Source of the DNA: JAEUIT01 sp044220875 | Lineage (GTDB): Bacteria; Planctomycetota; Phycisphaerae; Phycisphaerales; SM1A02 | Direction: 5' to 3' | Length of the DNA stretch: 64,000 bases | Assembly (NCBI GenBank): GCA_044220875.1 | Contig: JBGAQH010000001.1 | Location: 1,178,001-1,242,000, forward strand | Shown: one piece after another, positions 1 to 9,361 of the stretch | Position numbering within the stretch: position 1 is the first letter of the stretch | Layout of the letters: every line of letters starts with the position of its first letter | Program-made: the position numbers and the translations under genes | Notes under the pieces: generated by a model | What the model saw: the letters and a program-made list of their open reading frames with translations, nothing else | Told to the model about the DNA's origin: nothing | The model's database searches: none

Positions 1-3000
1 ACCGGCCTGCGGGGGTGGATGTTCAGTGACCGGCTCGTGACGTCAGACGCCCGGCAGATTCTGGTCACGACCGTGGACAAGGGGTCACCGGCCGAAGCGG
101 TGTTCGAGGTCGGGGACGTGATCCTCGGCGTCGCGGGAAAGCCGTTCTCGTACGACCCCCGGACCGAGTTCGGCAAGGCGGTGACGGCGGCCGAGACACA
201 AGCGGGGGAGGGCACGCTCTCGCTCATACGTTGGCGGGCGGGCCAATCGGAGGAAGTCGTACTCCGCGTGCCGGTGCTCGGCAGCTTCAGCGCGACAGCC
301 CCCTTCGACTGCGAGAAATCAGCACGCTTGCTGAAGGATGGGTGCGCCGCGCTGGCAACGCGGATGGCGAAGCCCGGGTACGCCAAGATGGACGCCATCC
401 CGCGGTCGCTGAACGCGCTGGCGCTCCTGGCGAGTGGCAACGCCGAGTATGCGCCCCTCATCAAGTCGGAAGCCAAGTGGGCGGCCGACTTCTCTGTCCA
501 GAGCATGCAGACCTGGTATTACGGCTACTGCACGGTGTTCCTGGCCGAATACGTGCTGGCCACCGGCGACGAGTCGGTGCTGCCGGGTCTCCGGCGGCTC
601 GCGAGGGAAGCAGCCGAAGGACAAAGCGCGGTCGGATCATGGGGGCACGGGTTCGCGATCCCGGACGGTCGCCTGGGCGGCTACGGGATGATGAACTCCC
701 CGGGCTTGGTCCTGACGATCGGGCTGGTGCTGGCGCGGGAGGCGGGCGTGCGCGATGCAGAGGTGGCTGCCGCGATCGAGCGGAGCGCCAAACTGCTGCG
801 CTTCTACGTCGGCAAGGGGTCGGTCCCCTACGGCGATCACGCTCCATGGATGGAGGGACACGAAGACAACGGCAAGTGCGGCATGGCGGCGGTCCTCTTC
901 AACGCGCTTGGCGAGGCACAGGGGGCCGAGTTCTTCTCGCGGATGAGCGTTGCGGCGCACGGGCCGGAGCGCGACTGCGGGCACACCGGAAACTACTTCA
1001 ACATGGTGTGGGCCATGCCGGGTGTCGCGCTCTCGGGGCCGAACGCCTCTGGCGCATGGATGAGCGAGTTCGGCACGTGGTATTTCGACCTGGCCCGCCG
1101 CTGGGACGGCAGCTACGCGCACCAAGGTCCACCGGAAAGGGACAACGACAGCTACGAGGGGTGGGATGCCACGGGCACCTACCTATTGGCCTATGCCATG
1201 CCGCTGAAGAAGATCCGGCTGACCGGCGCGGGCGCGTCGGTCGTTCCCACGCTGGACGCGGCGGCAGCGACCTCTCTCATCGCCGACGGCCGCGGGTGGA
1301 ACAACAAGGACCGTACGAGTGCCTATGACAGGCTCAGCGCGGATCAACTCGTCGGGCGGCTCGGAAGTTGGTCACCGATCGTCCGCGAGCGAGCGGCCAT
1401 GGCGCTGAGCCGTCGAGAGTCCGCGCCCATTCCGGCGATCATTGAACTGCTTGATGCGCCTGGCATCGATGCTCGCTACGGCGCCTGTCAGGCGTTGAGT
1501 CTGCTCGGCGATCGGGCCGCACCGGCGTTCGAGTCGCTTCAGCGATGCCTCTCCCACAACGACCTCTGGCTGCGCATCAAGGCCGCCGACGCCTTGGCCA
1601 ACCTGGGGCCATCCGCCAAACCCGCGGTCCCGAAGCTCCTGGAGCTGCTCTCCGAGGTGGACACGGTCAACGATCCGCGCGGCATGCAGCAGCGATATCT
1701 CACCTTCGCACTCTTCGGCAGCGACGGCGGAATGCTCCGCGGCTCGCTCGACGGGGTCGACCGCGAGGCGCTGTACCGCGCGGTGCGGGCCGGGCTGAAG
1801 AACCAGGATGGACGAGCACGAAGCAGCCTCAGCTCCGTCTATCGAAATCTGTCCCTCGAAGACATCACGCCGTTGTTGCCTGCCATCCACCGGGCGATCG
1901 TCGAGCCAGCGCCGAGCGGTGAGATGTTCGCCGACGGCATTCGCGTGGAAGGGCTTCGTCTGTTCGCCAAGTACAAGATCGCCGAAGGCATCTCGGCGTG
2001 TGTTGCGTATGCGCGTGCCCAGAACCCTTGGGAAAGCCAGATACGCACGCCGGAACTCATGAAGATCCTGCTGAGTTACGGCACGCACGCGAAGGCGGTC
2101 ATCCCGGAGTTGACGAGGCTGGCGACCTACTTTGAGAAGGAAGAGCCGAACTTCCCGGCAGCGTTGATGAAGGTCAAGGCCGAGTCCGTCCGGGACGCGA
2201 TCCGCGACATCGAGGCATCGACGGAGACGCCCACGCTCATTCATCTCAACCTGGGAGCTGACGAGCCGTCCTCGAGCATTCCGAGCGCCGATGCGGCAGG
2301 TGCGCCGCTCAAGGTCTTCATCCTCGCCGGACAGTCCAACATGCAAGGCCACGCGGCCATCTCGACCTTCGACTCGCTGGCCGACGATCCCGAGACCGCC
2401 CCTCTTCTCCGTGCGATGCGCGGGCCGGACGGCAAACCTCGCGTCTGCGAACGAGTGTGGATCACATCCGTCGGCTGCCTCGGCGATGCCTACTCCGACC
2501 TCACCGAAGCCACCGGCAAGCTGACCGCAGGGTTCGGCGCGCCGGAGAACAAGATCGGCCCCGAGTTCACCTTCGGCATCTTCATGGAGAATGCCGTCGA
2601 CGCACCGATTCTCATCATCAAGACGTCGTGGGGCGGTCGAAGCCTGCACACCGATTTCCGTCCCCCGAGTGCGGGGCCATTCGTCATGGCCAAGGAAACG
2701 CAGGAACTCTGGGACAAGCACCCCGAGGGAGCGCATGGCATTCCGAAGGTCGACGAGCGACCCAAGGTCTTTGCCGAACGGGCCGCTGCGACCGGCGTCT
2801 ACTACCGCGAGATGATCAAGCACGTGAAGCACGTGCTCAAGGACATCAAACGGGTGGTCCCCGAGTACGACGAGAAGCAAGGGTACGAACTGGCCGGCTT
2901 GGTCTGGTTCCAGGGATTCAACGATTACGTCGATGCCGGGGTGTACCCACACCAGGACAAGCCCGGCGGCTACGACCTCTACGCCGACCTGTTGGGCCAC

Positions 3001-3489
3001 CTTATCCGCGACGTCCGCAAGGACCTCTCGGCCCCCACGCTGCCCTTCGTCATCGGCGTCATGGGCATCGACGGCATGAAGGGCGACAACGAAGCACCGA
3101 TGATGCACTTCCGCGCCGCCCAGCGCAAGCCCGCGACCTTGGAGGAGTTCAAGGGCAATGTGTTTGCAGTCGAGACGGCGCCGTTCTGGGACGACGAACT
3201 CAATGCGCTGCATGAGCGCATGGATCGCCTGAACGACACGCTCAACGCCCAGTTCAACCGGACCCCCGAGATGAAGAGCGAGGACAGGGACCGAGCCCGC
3301 CAGAGGGCGATCGAGGAGCAGTTCACGCTCGAAGAGCTCCGCCGGCTCCACTCCGGAGTCTCGAACGGAGGCTACCACTACCTCGGTGCAGCCAAGATCA
3401 TGGCCCCCATCGGTAAGGCCTTCGCCGAAGCGCTGATCCGAGCCAGCGCAGCGAAGGGCCAAGGCAGCGAAGGAGTGATCCGACGGTAA
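1..3489 (+). CDS. DUF6288 / HEAT-repeat / SASA esterase protein (5' end outside window)
   Basis: The frame is open to the first base, so the true start lies upstream; the first ATG in the window is at 19. From that ATG, a PDZ-like segment covers about residues 1-80 (KGSPAEAVFEVGDVILGV), and then a DUF6288-type region with alpha/alpha-toroid-like helices runs to about 400. HEAT-like repeats (about 440-560) precede a further DUF6288-like stretch. The C-terminal part (about 765-1150) is a SASA/sialate-O-acetylesterase-like SGNH domain: FILAGQSNMQGH carries the nucleophilic Ser, and GGYHYLGAAKIM near the end supplies the His. This fits deacetylation of carbohydrate esters, probably outside the cytoplasm. 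Family names are from recognition, substrate unknown. The gene ends in TAA at 3487-3489. Confidence 0.8.
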   Translation, partial: TGLRGWMFSDRLVTSDARQILVTTVDKGSPAEAVFEVGDVILGVAGKPFSYDPRTEFGKAVTAAETQAGEGTLSLIRWRAGQSEEVVLRVPVLGSFSATAPFDCEKSARLLKDGCAALATRMAKPGYAKMDAIPRSLNALALLASGNAEYAPLIKSEAKWAADFSVQSMQTWYYGYCTVFLAEYVLATGDESVLPGLRRLAREAAEGQSAVGSWGHGFAIPDGRLGGYGMMNSPGLVLTIGLVLAREAGVRDAEVAAAIERSAKLLRFYVGKGSVPYGDHAPWMEGHEDNGKCGMAAVLFNALGEAQGAEFFSRMSVAAHGPERDCGHTGNYFNMVWAMPGVALSGPNASGAWMSEFGTWYFDLARRWDGSYAHQGPPERDNDSYEGWDATGTYLLAYAMPLKKIRLTGAGASVVPTLDAAAATSLIADGRGWNNKDRTSAYDRLSADQLVGRLGSWSPIVRERAAMALSRRESAPIPAIIELLDAPGIDARYGACQALSLLGDRAAPAFESLQRCLSHNDLWLRIKAADALANLGPSAKPAVPKLLELLSEVDTVNDPRGMQQRYLTFALFGSDGGMLRGSLDGVDREALYRAVRAGLKNQDGRARSSLSSVYRNLSLEDITPLLPAIHRAIVEPAPSGEMFADGIRVEGLRLFAKYKIAEGISACVAYARAQNPWESQIRTPELMKILLSYGTHAKAVIPELTRLATYFEKEEPNFPAALMKVKAESVRDAIRDIEASTETPTLIHLNLGADEPSSSIPSADAAGAPLKVFILAGQSNMQGHAAISTFDSLADDPETAPLLRAMRGPDGKPRVCERVWITSVGCLGDAYSDLTEATGKLTAGFGAPENKIGPEFTFGIFMENAVDAPILIIKTSWGGRSLHTDFRPPSAGPFVMAKETQELWDKHPEGAHGIPKVDERPKVFAERAAATGVYYREMIKHVKHVLKDIKRVVPEYDEKQGYELAGLVWFQGFNDYVDAGVYPHQDKPGGYDLYADLLGHLIRDVRKDLSAPTLPFVIGVMGIDGMKGDNEAPMMHFRAAQRKPATLEEFKGNVFAVETAPFWDDELNALHERMDRLNDTLNAQFNRTPEMKSEDRDRARQRAIEEQFTLEELRRLHSGVSNGGYHYLGAAKIMAPIGKAFAEALIRASAAKGQGSEGVIRR

Positions 3490-3514
3490 ACGCTCGACCC
3501 CCGATTCCTGATCC

Positions 3515-3829
3515 TCAGGGGCCAATCGTGGACAGGCACAGTGATGGGAACGTTCGCTCGCCTCCATCGCCTCGCGCACTCCGGGTGTCCGCCTGCGGCT
3601 CGCACGTGTGTGCCGACCCCCGTGCGATGGCGAAGAACTGCCCGCGGTAGTCCGGAGCGAACCGCCCGTTGCCTCTTGCGATGTTGGCGGCGATCGAGAT
3701 GGCGGCGCGAGTGAGCTGGTCCGCGAGGGCGCGGTGGCCGCGTGGGAAGCCGGCGGCGCGCTGGGAGAGGTTGTCGGCGAGGTCCAGGGCGCGGCGATAG
3801 ACGTCGAGCTTCTCGAAGAGGAAGGGCAT
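3515..3829 (-). pseudogene. Truncated four-helix-bundle protein (23S rRNA intervening-sequence family)
   Basis: From the ATG at 3829 the product begins MPFLFEKLDVYRRALDL and continues with QLTRAAISIAANIARGNGR and FFAIARGSA. These are the hallmark helices of the small four-helix-bundle family first noted in 23S rRNA intervening sequences. Family members normally run about 115-130 residues, with a final helix (ECVPLLELARR-like) after ARGSA. Here the sequence after ARGSA is unrelated (HTCEPQADTRSARG), so the last helix appears to be lost by frameshift or recombination. It lies in the accessory stretch, apart from any operon. The helix-1 to helix-3 match is convincing; the pseudogene status is inferred. 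Confidence 0.6.
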
Positions 3830-3897
3830 GGCTCTCAAGGGAGAGCGCCGAAGCGGCGGTATGCGCGCCGAGATCGAAGATGCGAGAAAAAGCACCA

Positions 3898-3979
3898 GAT
3901 GAGATCAGCAGAGCAGCCGAGGCAGACCGCAGCCGCTTGGGGCTCCGACTGCTGCTCCGCTCTCTGTGGCGGCTGCTCT
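3898..3979 (+). repeat. Dispersed structured repeat, copy A
   Basis: This 82-bp copy aligns almost end to end with copy B at 9222-9304 and partly with copy C at 9362-9450, all in the same orientation. It has a perfect 10-bp inverted repeat at its ends: AGAGCAGCCG at 3910-3919 and CGGCTGCTCT at 3970-3979. The following bases (3981-3999, GATTGAAAAAGGCCGCCC) resemble the sequence after copy C. Its function is unknown; a REP-type element or a structured RNA are both possible. Confidence 0.7.
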
Positions 3980-4340
3980 CGATTGAAAAAGGCCGCCCGT
4001 CGCGCCAGAGCGAGTGTGCGCCCGGAGGGCGCTACGGAGCGCTCAAAAAGAGATTTGGCCGGCCTTGCGGTCGGCCAAATCGGGACAACGAGACGCCAAT
4101 AGAACTTTTCGTTGCAGGAGTGCGGTCTTGGGGGTCGCAGGAGCGGTTGGCCGTTCGAGCGTGACTGCGCAATCGAAGCGGCAGCTCCCCCGGTTGGTCT
4201 TGACGGGACAGGGGGCGTGCCATCCCATTCCGTCCCCGGCGGGCGAGCCTTTGCGTCGGGTCGGAAGATCCGCCAGTGGGTGGCGGATTTTCCACCACTG
4301 CGGGGGAGCGGTCCTACGGGCCGTCGCGCGGGAGCGGGTT
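3980..4340. other. Non-coding stretch with two hairpins before the IS630 frame
   Basis: I see no convincing gene here. There is a perfect 10-bp inverted repeat, GATTTGGCCG (4052-4061) with CGGCCAAATC (4072-4081), and a perfect 8-bp one, ATCCGCCA (4268-4275) with TGGCGGAT (4281-4288). Either could be part of the left end of the insertion sequence or an unrelated terminator. The open frame that continues upstream of the transposase through this region has no recognisable sequence. Confidence 0.4.
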
Positions 4341-4829
4341 GATGTCCAGTTTTGTGACGAAAAAACCATCGGTCTCACCCTGAAGCAGCGCGCCGAGCGG
4401 CGCGACGAGGTCGCGCGACGACTCCGCGCAGGAGAGCCCGCCGCCGACGTCGCCAAGGCGCTCGGGCTCGCCGTCAACAGCGTCTATGCCATCGGCGCGA
4501 AGGCCCGCGAGCACGGCCTCCGCTCGCTCAAGGGAACGCCTCGCTCCGGCAGGCCCCGCAAGATCGAGAAGTCGCAATGGCCCGCGATCGTGCGGCGCAT
4601 CGCCGAGGGGCCCCGCCGCTGCGGATTCGACCGGGACCTGTGGACCCTGCCGATGGTCGGGGAGTTCCTCCTCCGCGAATGCGGCGTCCTCTACCACGCC
4701 GACCACCTGAGCAAGCTCATGCGCGAGGCAGGCATGTCCGCGCAGCGTCCGGCTGTCCACGCCAGGGGACGCGACGAGAGGGCGATCCGCCGCTTCGCGA
4801 AGTCGGAGTTCCCCGCCCTCGAAAAATAG
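4341..4829 (+). CDS. IS630 transposase, N-terminal half (frame 1)
   Basis: Recognisable sequence starts near 4359 (TIGLTLKQRAERRDEVARRL) and includes a helix-turn-helix (PAADVAKALGLAVNSVYAIG), a basic linker (GTPRSGRPRKI) and a second winged helix region (WTLPMVGEFLLRECG). This frame closes at TAG 4827-4829, directly after a run of five A. No ATG, GTG or TTG lies in this frame at the right place. The ATG at 4342 is in another frame and would need a shift near the A6 run at 4354-4359, so the start is unresolved and the copy may be decayed. Confidence 0.6.
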   Translation, partial: DVQFCDEKTIGLTLKQRAERRDEVARRLRAGEPAADVAKALGLAVNSVYAIGAKAREHGLRSLKGTPRSGRPRKIEKSQWPAIVRRIAEGPRRCGFDRDLWTLPMVGEFLLRECGVLYHADHLSKLMREAGMSAQRPAVHARGRDERAIRRFAKSEFPALEK

Positions 4830-5413
4830 TGAGGGCCGAGGGCGGCACGCTCGCGTTCGTCGACGAATCCGGTTTCCTCACGTCGCCGACGCGGATGACG
4901 ACGTGGGCGCCGCGCGGCAAGACGCCGGTGCTCGCCGTGCGCGGGCGAGGGTGGAGGAAGGTCTCGGCGATCGCGGCGCTGCTCGTCGGTCCGGGACGTG
5001 CGGACAGCGGCGAGGGCCGCCGGATGCGGGTCGCGTTCCGGCTCCTCCCGGGCGCGAACGCCGACGGCACGCGTTTCGCGGAGTTCGTCCGGTCCGTGCT
5101 TCGGACGACGCGAGGCCCGGTGACGTTCGTGTGGGACCGGCTGAACGTGCATCGGGCTCCGGAGGTCAGGAAAGTCCTCGCGAGGTTCCCCAGGGCGAGC
5201 GTGTCGCTCCTGCCGGCCTACGCGCCGGAGCTCAACCCGGTCGAGGGGATCTGGTGCAACGGCAAGGCCCGCGAGCTGCGTGGCTACTGCGGCGACGTCG
5301 AGGAAGTGGTCGAGGACCGGGTGGACCGCTCGCTGCGCCGGCAGTCGCGTCAGCGTCACATCCTGCTCGGTCACGTGAGGCAGACCGGATTGCGTCTGCC
5401 GGGGCTCACGTAG
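4823..5413 (+). CDS. IS630 transposase, C-terminal DDE half (frame 2)
   Basis: This half is read in the -1 frame relative to the N-terminal half, entered at AAA 4823-4825. It carries the complete DDE catalytic set: first Asp in LAFVDESG, second Asp in TFVWDRLNVH, and Glu in LPAYAPELNPVEGIW. Asp-Glu spacing is as expected for IS630. The catalytic residues are intact, so a -1 slip on the A5 run (GAAAAATAG) would produce an apparently active enzyme. Whether the shift is programmed or an inactivating mutation cannot be told from one copy. Confidence 0.65.
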   Translation, partial: KIVRAEGGTLAFVDESGFLTSPTRMTTWAPRGKTPVLAVRGRGWRKVSAIAALLVGPGRADSGEGRRMRVAFRLLPGANADGTRFAEFVRSVLRTTRGPVTFVWDRLNVHRAPEVRKVLARFPRASVSLLPAYAPELNPVEGIWCNGKARELRGYCGDVEEVVEDRVDRSLRRQSRQRHILLGHVRQTGLRLPGLT

Positions 5414-5545
5414 TCGTGGACTATTGCAGCGCTCTGTAAGCACTATTTGTCCGAAGTCACACCTGTCGTGCGTTGGTTATCACGCGATCGCCGTATACTC
5501 GGACGCGTTGTGCGATGGACAAATCATCTTTTTCCGGAGATCCGC

Positions 5546-7447
5546 TTGCCGACACGAATCTTGAGCCACTTCTCTACAGAGCACTGCAGCGGATTCAGAC
5601 TTGGAGGAAGATTCAGGGCCTGCGCCTTGCTTTGCTTCATCCTTTCGAGCGGACTCTTGCGTTCGGCAAGCGGTGCCATTCTCCGTGTCAAGCAATACAC
5701 AACTCCGCCGTCCTTTCCAAACGGCGCTTCGTGGTCCACGGCGTACCCGTCGTTGGACGCCGCGCTAGCCGTGGCTTCCACCAACGATCAGATCTGGGTT
5801 GCCAGTACCGTCGGTGTAGGCATGTACACCCCGACAGGCAATCAAACCGGGGGTGACGGAAACACCCGTCACTTCGAGATTGCAATCAATGTTGTGATCA
5901 GGGGTGGATATCCCACCAATCCTTCGAACGGGACTACCGCTCGCGATGTCGCGACAAACGTTACTGCGTTTTCAGGCGACTTCGATGGCGATGATCCGGC
6001 ATTCGGAACCAGTCCCGCTGACCCTGATTTTCTTAACAATGCCTACCGAGTGTTCGAAGTAGTGGACGTTTCCGACTCCTGCGTTATTGACGGAGTCGTG
6101 ATTCGTGACGGCCACAATTGGAATGGCGAGGAGCCGGAAGTGGGAGATCCGGGGTTTCTCGGATTTGGCGGCGGAATGCGGCTGTCATCGGCGAACGATG
6201 GCGAATTCGCCACGCCGTACATTCAGAACTGCAAGTTTCTGGACAATTTCGCGTCGCGGCAGGGCGGAGCTCTAATCGCGGCCCCCATCCCTATAGAGCA
6301 TGTTTGTGAAGGGGGATCGTGCGAGGACCCAGAAGATTATACGTCATTGCTAAAGATACGCACCTGCGAATTCCGGGGGAACATCGCGCACAATGAAACA
6401 GGCGGCGCAATCGACATGTCTCGCAGCGGGCTGGACATCGCTGGCACACTCGTCGCCGACAATCACGCGAACGCGTACGGTTCCGGGATCCACATTTTCT
6501 TCCCGACCCCGCTTATCATAACAAACTGCACCATCACCAACAATAACAATAGTCATTCCAGTGCGGGCGTTGCCTGCAGTCGGAGCGACTGGCAGCCACC
6601 TGATCCAGAAGGGACAGAACCGCCGTTGGGTCTCTTTGTGGTAAAGAACTCCATCATTTCGGGAAATCGGGACGATCAGCCCGGGGGTGGCAGCGGATCT
6701 TTTGACAATCAGCTTGGTGGGGCGAAGTATGGATATCCAATCAAGCCGGAGCTCGACTTTAGCATAGTGTACGACTCCGTTGGTGTTGTTGGAGTTCCCC
6801 CCTTCGGAGCCGGCAATCAGACCACGCCGGCGTTCGATCCGGCGTTCTTTGTTGATAGAAGCAATGGGAATGTGTTCGCGCGAAACTATAAAGTAGTGCG
6901 TTTGTCGCGATGCCGGGGCCCCATCGACCTGGCGAGTCCAGATCTCGGTGTGCTTCCTGCGGACGAGAAAGACGCGGATGACGACTCCAACACGATGGAA
7001 CCGCTTCCTGATGTGCGATTGAACGAACGCGTCTTACCAGGCATCGATGGCTTTTGGCCTTGCGTCGATATCGGGGCCTATGAAATGCTTAACGAAGAGA
7101 TTGATGTTCCGCCATTTTGTGTTGAAGATCTCGATGAAAACGAGGATGTCGATTCCGCCGACTTGGCAATTCTCCTGGGCGCGTGGAGCGCGGAGTGCAA
7201 CTGCGCAGATCTTGACGCCGACGGTTCTGTCGGAGCGAGCGACCTGGCAATACTCCTCGGCGCCTGGGGGCCCTGTGTTCCTTCGTCGGCGGCTCGAAGC
7301 TCCCAATCCAACGGCGGCGAGTCAGGACTTCGGCCTGCGACACTTGCGTCAAGTCTCGGGTTCGAATCGATCGAGTCGTTTGCGAATTGGCTAGCCTTAC
7401 TGGACTCGGAAGCCCGCCTAGCCGTTCTCTCTCCGCTTGGAGAATGA
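5546..7447 (+). CDS. Secreted right-handed beta-helix protein with dockerin-like repeats
   Basis: TTG 5546 is preferred as start because GGAG lies six bases upstream; a longer reading to TTG 5447 is possible. A hydrophobic signal (ACALLCFILSSGLL, about residues 25-40) is followed by a parallel beta-helix region. It resembles polymorphic-outer-membrane-type and Choice-of-anchor surface proteins: repeated N, G and D turns such as CVIDGVVIRDGHNW and ITNCTITNNNNSH. Near residues 525-578 are two dockerin type I-like calcium loops (DLDENEDVDSADLAILLGAW and DLDADGSVGASDLAILLGAW), followed by about 60 residues of Ser-rich tail. GC is clearly lower than in the flanks: I count 27 G or C in 6841-6900. 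Role: probably surface-exposed or secreted; ligand unknown. Confidence 0.7.
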   Translation: MPTRILSHFSTEHCSGFRLGGRFRACALLCFILSSGLLRSASGAILRVKQYTTPPSFPNGASWSTAYPSLDAALAVASTNDQIWVASTVGVGMYTPTGNQTGGDGNTRHFEIAINVVIRGGYPTNPSNGTTARDVATNVTAFSGDFDGDDPAFGTSPADPDFLNNAYRVFEVVDVSDSCVIDGVVIRDGHNWNGEEPEVGDPGFLGFGGGMRLSSANDGEFATPYIQNCKFLDNFASRQGGALIAAPIPIEHVCEGGSCEDPEDYTSLLKIRTCEFRGNIAHNETGGAIDMSRSGLDIAGTLVADNHANAYGSGIHIFFPTPLIITNCTITNNNNSHSSAGVACSRSDWQPPDPEGTEPPLGLFVVKNSIISGNRDDQPGGGSGSFDNQLGGAKYGYPIKPELDFSIVYDSVGVVGVPPFGAGNQTTPAFDPAFFVDRSNGNVFARNYKVVRLSRCRGPIDLASPDLGVLPADEKDADDDSNTMEPLPDVRLNERVLPGIDGFWPCVDIGAYEMLNEEIDVPPFCVEDLDENEDVDSADLAILLGAWSAECNCADLDADGSVGASDLAILLGAWGPCVPSSAARSSQSNGGESGLRPATLASSLGFESIESFANWLALLDSEARLAVLSPLGE

Positions 7448-7448
7448 C

Positions 7449-8678
7449 ATGACCACCGATTCTCGGACCTTCGTGCCGATCGCGATTGCATTAGGCCTTG
7501 CCGCAGCAAACATGGCAATGGCTCAGTGTCAATACGAGGCCATCCCAATACCCGAGCCATGCAATGGCGCCTGGACTCCTTTGGGCCTGAACGGCAACGA
7601 ACAACCAACCGTTGTGGGTTCGCAAATTGGATGTGATTCCGCCAATCCTCGCCCATTCAAGTGGGTCAGTGGAGCGCAACCCATTTACCTAACTGTACCA
7701 ACCGGTTTGGGAATCGCGGGAGCTCGAGGTCAGATCGTGTCAGATGACGGCAAGATTGTTGGCGCTGCCAACATGCTCGCAACGTCTTACGACAACCTTG
7801 CAGTTTGGAATATTGATGGTTCATTCCAAATGTTTGAACCGGCGGGGATGCCGGCCAACGTCAACTCCTTTGCTCTCAGAAGCGATGGCGCCGTGCTTGG
7901 CGAGTATTCGAACGGCTTTGAAAATGGCACAAAGGGCTACATTCTCAAGGATGGCGTGTACCTTCCTCTTCCCGCCGTGCTCGCTAAGACGCAGGGAGGG
8001 TTCTGGGATGTCAATCGAAGTGGTCTGGCCACGGGCAGGCAATTCGCCGAGTCTTGGAACGACGCGCAGCCGTTTCTGTGGGACGGCACGAACCCAGTGG
8101 AGTTGTTGGGTTTGCCGGCTGGCCATTCTTACGCATGGCCTGACAAGATTGACTGTCTAGGCAGAGTCGCCGGGCGAGCCAGGCAGATCGTCCGGGGCAA
8201 TCCAATTCCCCCGTTCTCCGCATTTGTTTGGGATTCGGGAAAGTACACCCTCCTGGGTACGCTTCCGGGGCACGTTGATTCGCGAGTTTCGGATAGCAAT
8301 GATGTCGGGCAAATCGTAGGCCTAAGCAAACCCCAATCCGGATCGCCTCGCGCGTATTTGTGGCAACACGGGGAGATGAAGAATCTCGCCAGCGTAGTGG
8401 TACCGGCGTTGGGCGAGCCGTTCTTAGGCGTATACGCGATCAACGAGCGAGGTGAAATTACCGCCAACACTTTGCAGCAGATGTACCTCTTGCGCCCGCT
8501 CGGCATCGTGCCGGCGGATGTCGATCTGAATTGCCGCGTTGATGCCGCCGACATCCAAGCCATCTTTCGGTCTTGGGGGCCCGTGAATGCCCGGACGCCG
8601 ATGCGGACAGACATCAACTCCGATGGCAATGTCGACGCGGCCGATCTTGCGGAGGTTCTAGGGAACTGGACCCCGTAA
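7449..8678 (+). CDS. Secreted HAF-type repeat protein with C-terminal dockerin-like module
   Basis: The ATG at 7449 follows the previous stop by one base, with GGAG six bases upstream, so the two genes are probably co-transcribed. The product (409 aa) has a signal peptide (VPIAIALGLAAANMAMA) and repeated blades of the HAF / propeller kind (GQIVSDDGKIVGAA, GQIVGLSKPQSGSPRAYLW). It ends with two dockerin-like loops, DLNCRVDAADIQAIFRSW and DINSDGNVDAADLAEVLGNW, at the extreme C-terminus. Like its neighbour it is low in GC and uses AT-ending codons. The shared C-terminal module suggests a common sorting or anchoring route; this is inference. Confidence 0.7.
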   Translation: MTTDSRTFVPIAIALGLAAANMAMAQCQYEAIPIPEPCNGAWTPLGLNGNEQPTVVGSQIGCDSANPRPFKWVSGAQPIYLTVPTGLGIAGARGQIVSDDGKIVGAANMLATSYDNLAVWNIDGSFQMFEPAGMPANVNSFALRSDGAVLGEYSNGFENGTKGYILKDGVYLPLPAVLAKTQGGFWDVNRSGLATGRQFAESWNDAQPFLWDGTNPVELLGLPAGHSYAWPDKIDCLGRVAGRARQIVRGNPIPPFSAFVWDSGKYTLLGTLPGHVDSRVSDSNDVGQIVGLSKPQSGSPRAYLWQHGEMKNLASVVVPALGEPFLGVYAINERGEITANTLQQMYLLRPLGIVPADVDLNCRVDAADIQAIFRSWGPVNARTPMRTDINSDGNVDAADLAEVLGNWTP

Positions 8679-9221
8679 GGCTTCCAAAATGGAACCGCGT
8701 GCAAACGACGCGCGATTGCCATTGTGGACCGTGACATCCTCGCGGAATTGTGTGCGGTTTGCCAGCGCGTTCCTCACTATTGCAGTGACTCCACGCGGTT
8801 CGCGCGGGTCTCATCGCGGAGATGGTCGTTCTCGAGGGCATTCGGCGCAGCTGACAGCCGCGGTCGAACCCCGGCCTCGTTGCGGACATGCAATGGACGA
8901 TGGTCGCCCATTCGTAGGCGTCGCGCCGTCAACGGACGTGCGCGGATCACTCGCGGAGCTGGGGCCGCACGATGTGCACGCAAGAACCGCCTCGTCGCAC
9001 GGACTCGGCATCGAGCGCCGGCCGCGAGCCGAACACGGGCCCGCGCTGGGGCTCTCTGGACAGCCACATTGTGCGAAGGCTGGGGGCGCATTGCGAGTGG
9101 CAGTCGGCCAGTTCGCGGGATGCGCGTCCAATGGACAGATGCGAGCCGGGCGACATTGGCGAAGAGCCGAAGTGGAGGTTCAGAATCCGGAGCTCGGCGC
9201 GCGGCGGTCGTCGAGGGCCTC
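8679..9221. other. Stretch without a recognisable gene
   Basis: Frames are open here because of rising GC, but none of the six translations shows a recognisable family, signal peptide or good start with a ribosome site. A short hairpin (GGCTTCC and GGAACC around 8679-8697) directly follows the preceding stop codon and could be a weak terminator. Confidence 0.5.
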
Positions 9222-9304
9222 GACGAGACCAGCAGAGCAGCCGAAGCAGGCCGCAGCCGCGTTGGGCTTCCGTCCGCTGCTCTGCTCTCTGTGGCGGCTG
9301 CTCT
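9222..9304 (+). repeat. Dispersed structured repeat, copy B
   Basis: This copy closely matches copy A at 3898-3979 over 83 bp, including the same perfect 10-bp terminal inverted repeat (AGAGCAGCCG at 9234-9243, CGGCTGCTCT at 9295-9304). Unlike copies A and C it is not followed by the GATTGAAAA box; the bases after it are ATCCCCCGCC. Confidence 0.7.
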
Positions 9305-9361
9305 ATCCCCCGCCGGGGAGACAAGAGATGAGCGAACTGAGCCCAAGGAGACGCGAGACAA

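Larger units (their letters stand above)
4341..5413 (+). mobile_element. IS630-family insertion sequence, transposase split by a -1 frameshift
   Basis: Two overlapping frames together give a full IS630-type transposase: an N-terminal helix-turn-helix half and a C-terminal DDE half. I could not define terminal inverted repeats or a TA target duplication with confidence, so the limits given are those of the coding part only. The element sits at the left side of a lower-GC block (about 5450-8680) and between copies of a dispersed repeat, which suggests an insertion-prone region. Confidence 0.7.

Noticed and set aside
4250..5440. Terminal inverted repeats for the IS630 element
   Set aside because: Only weak, gapped similarity could be found between GTCCAG near 4344 and AGTCCA (reverse strand) near 5417; not enough to define ends.
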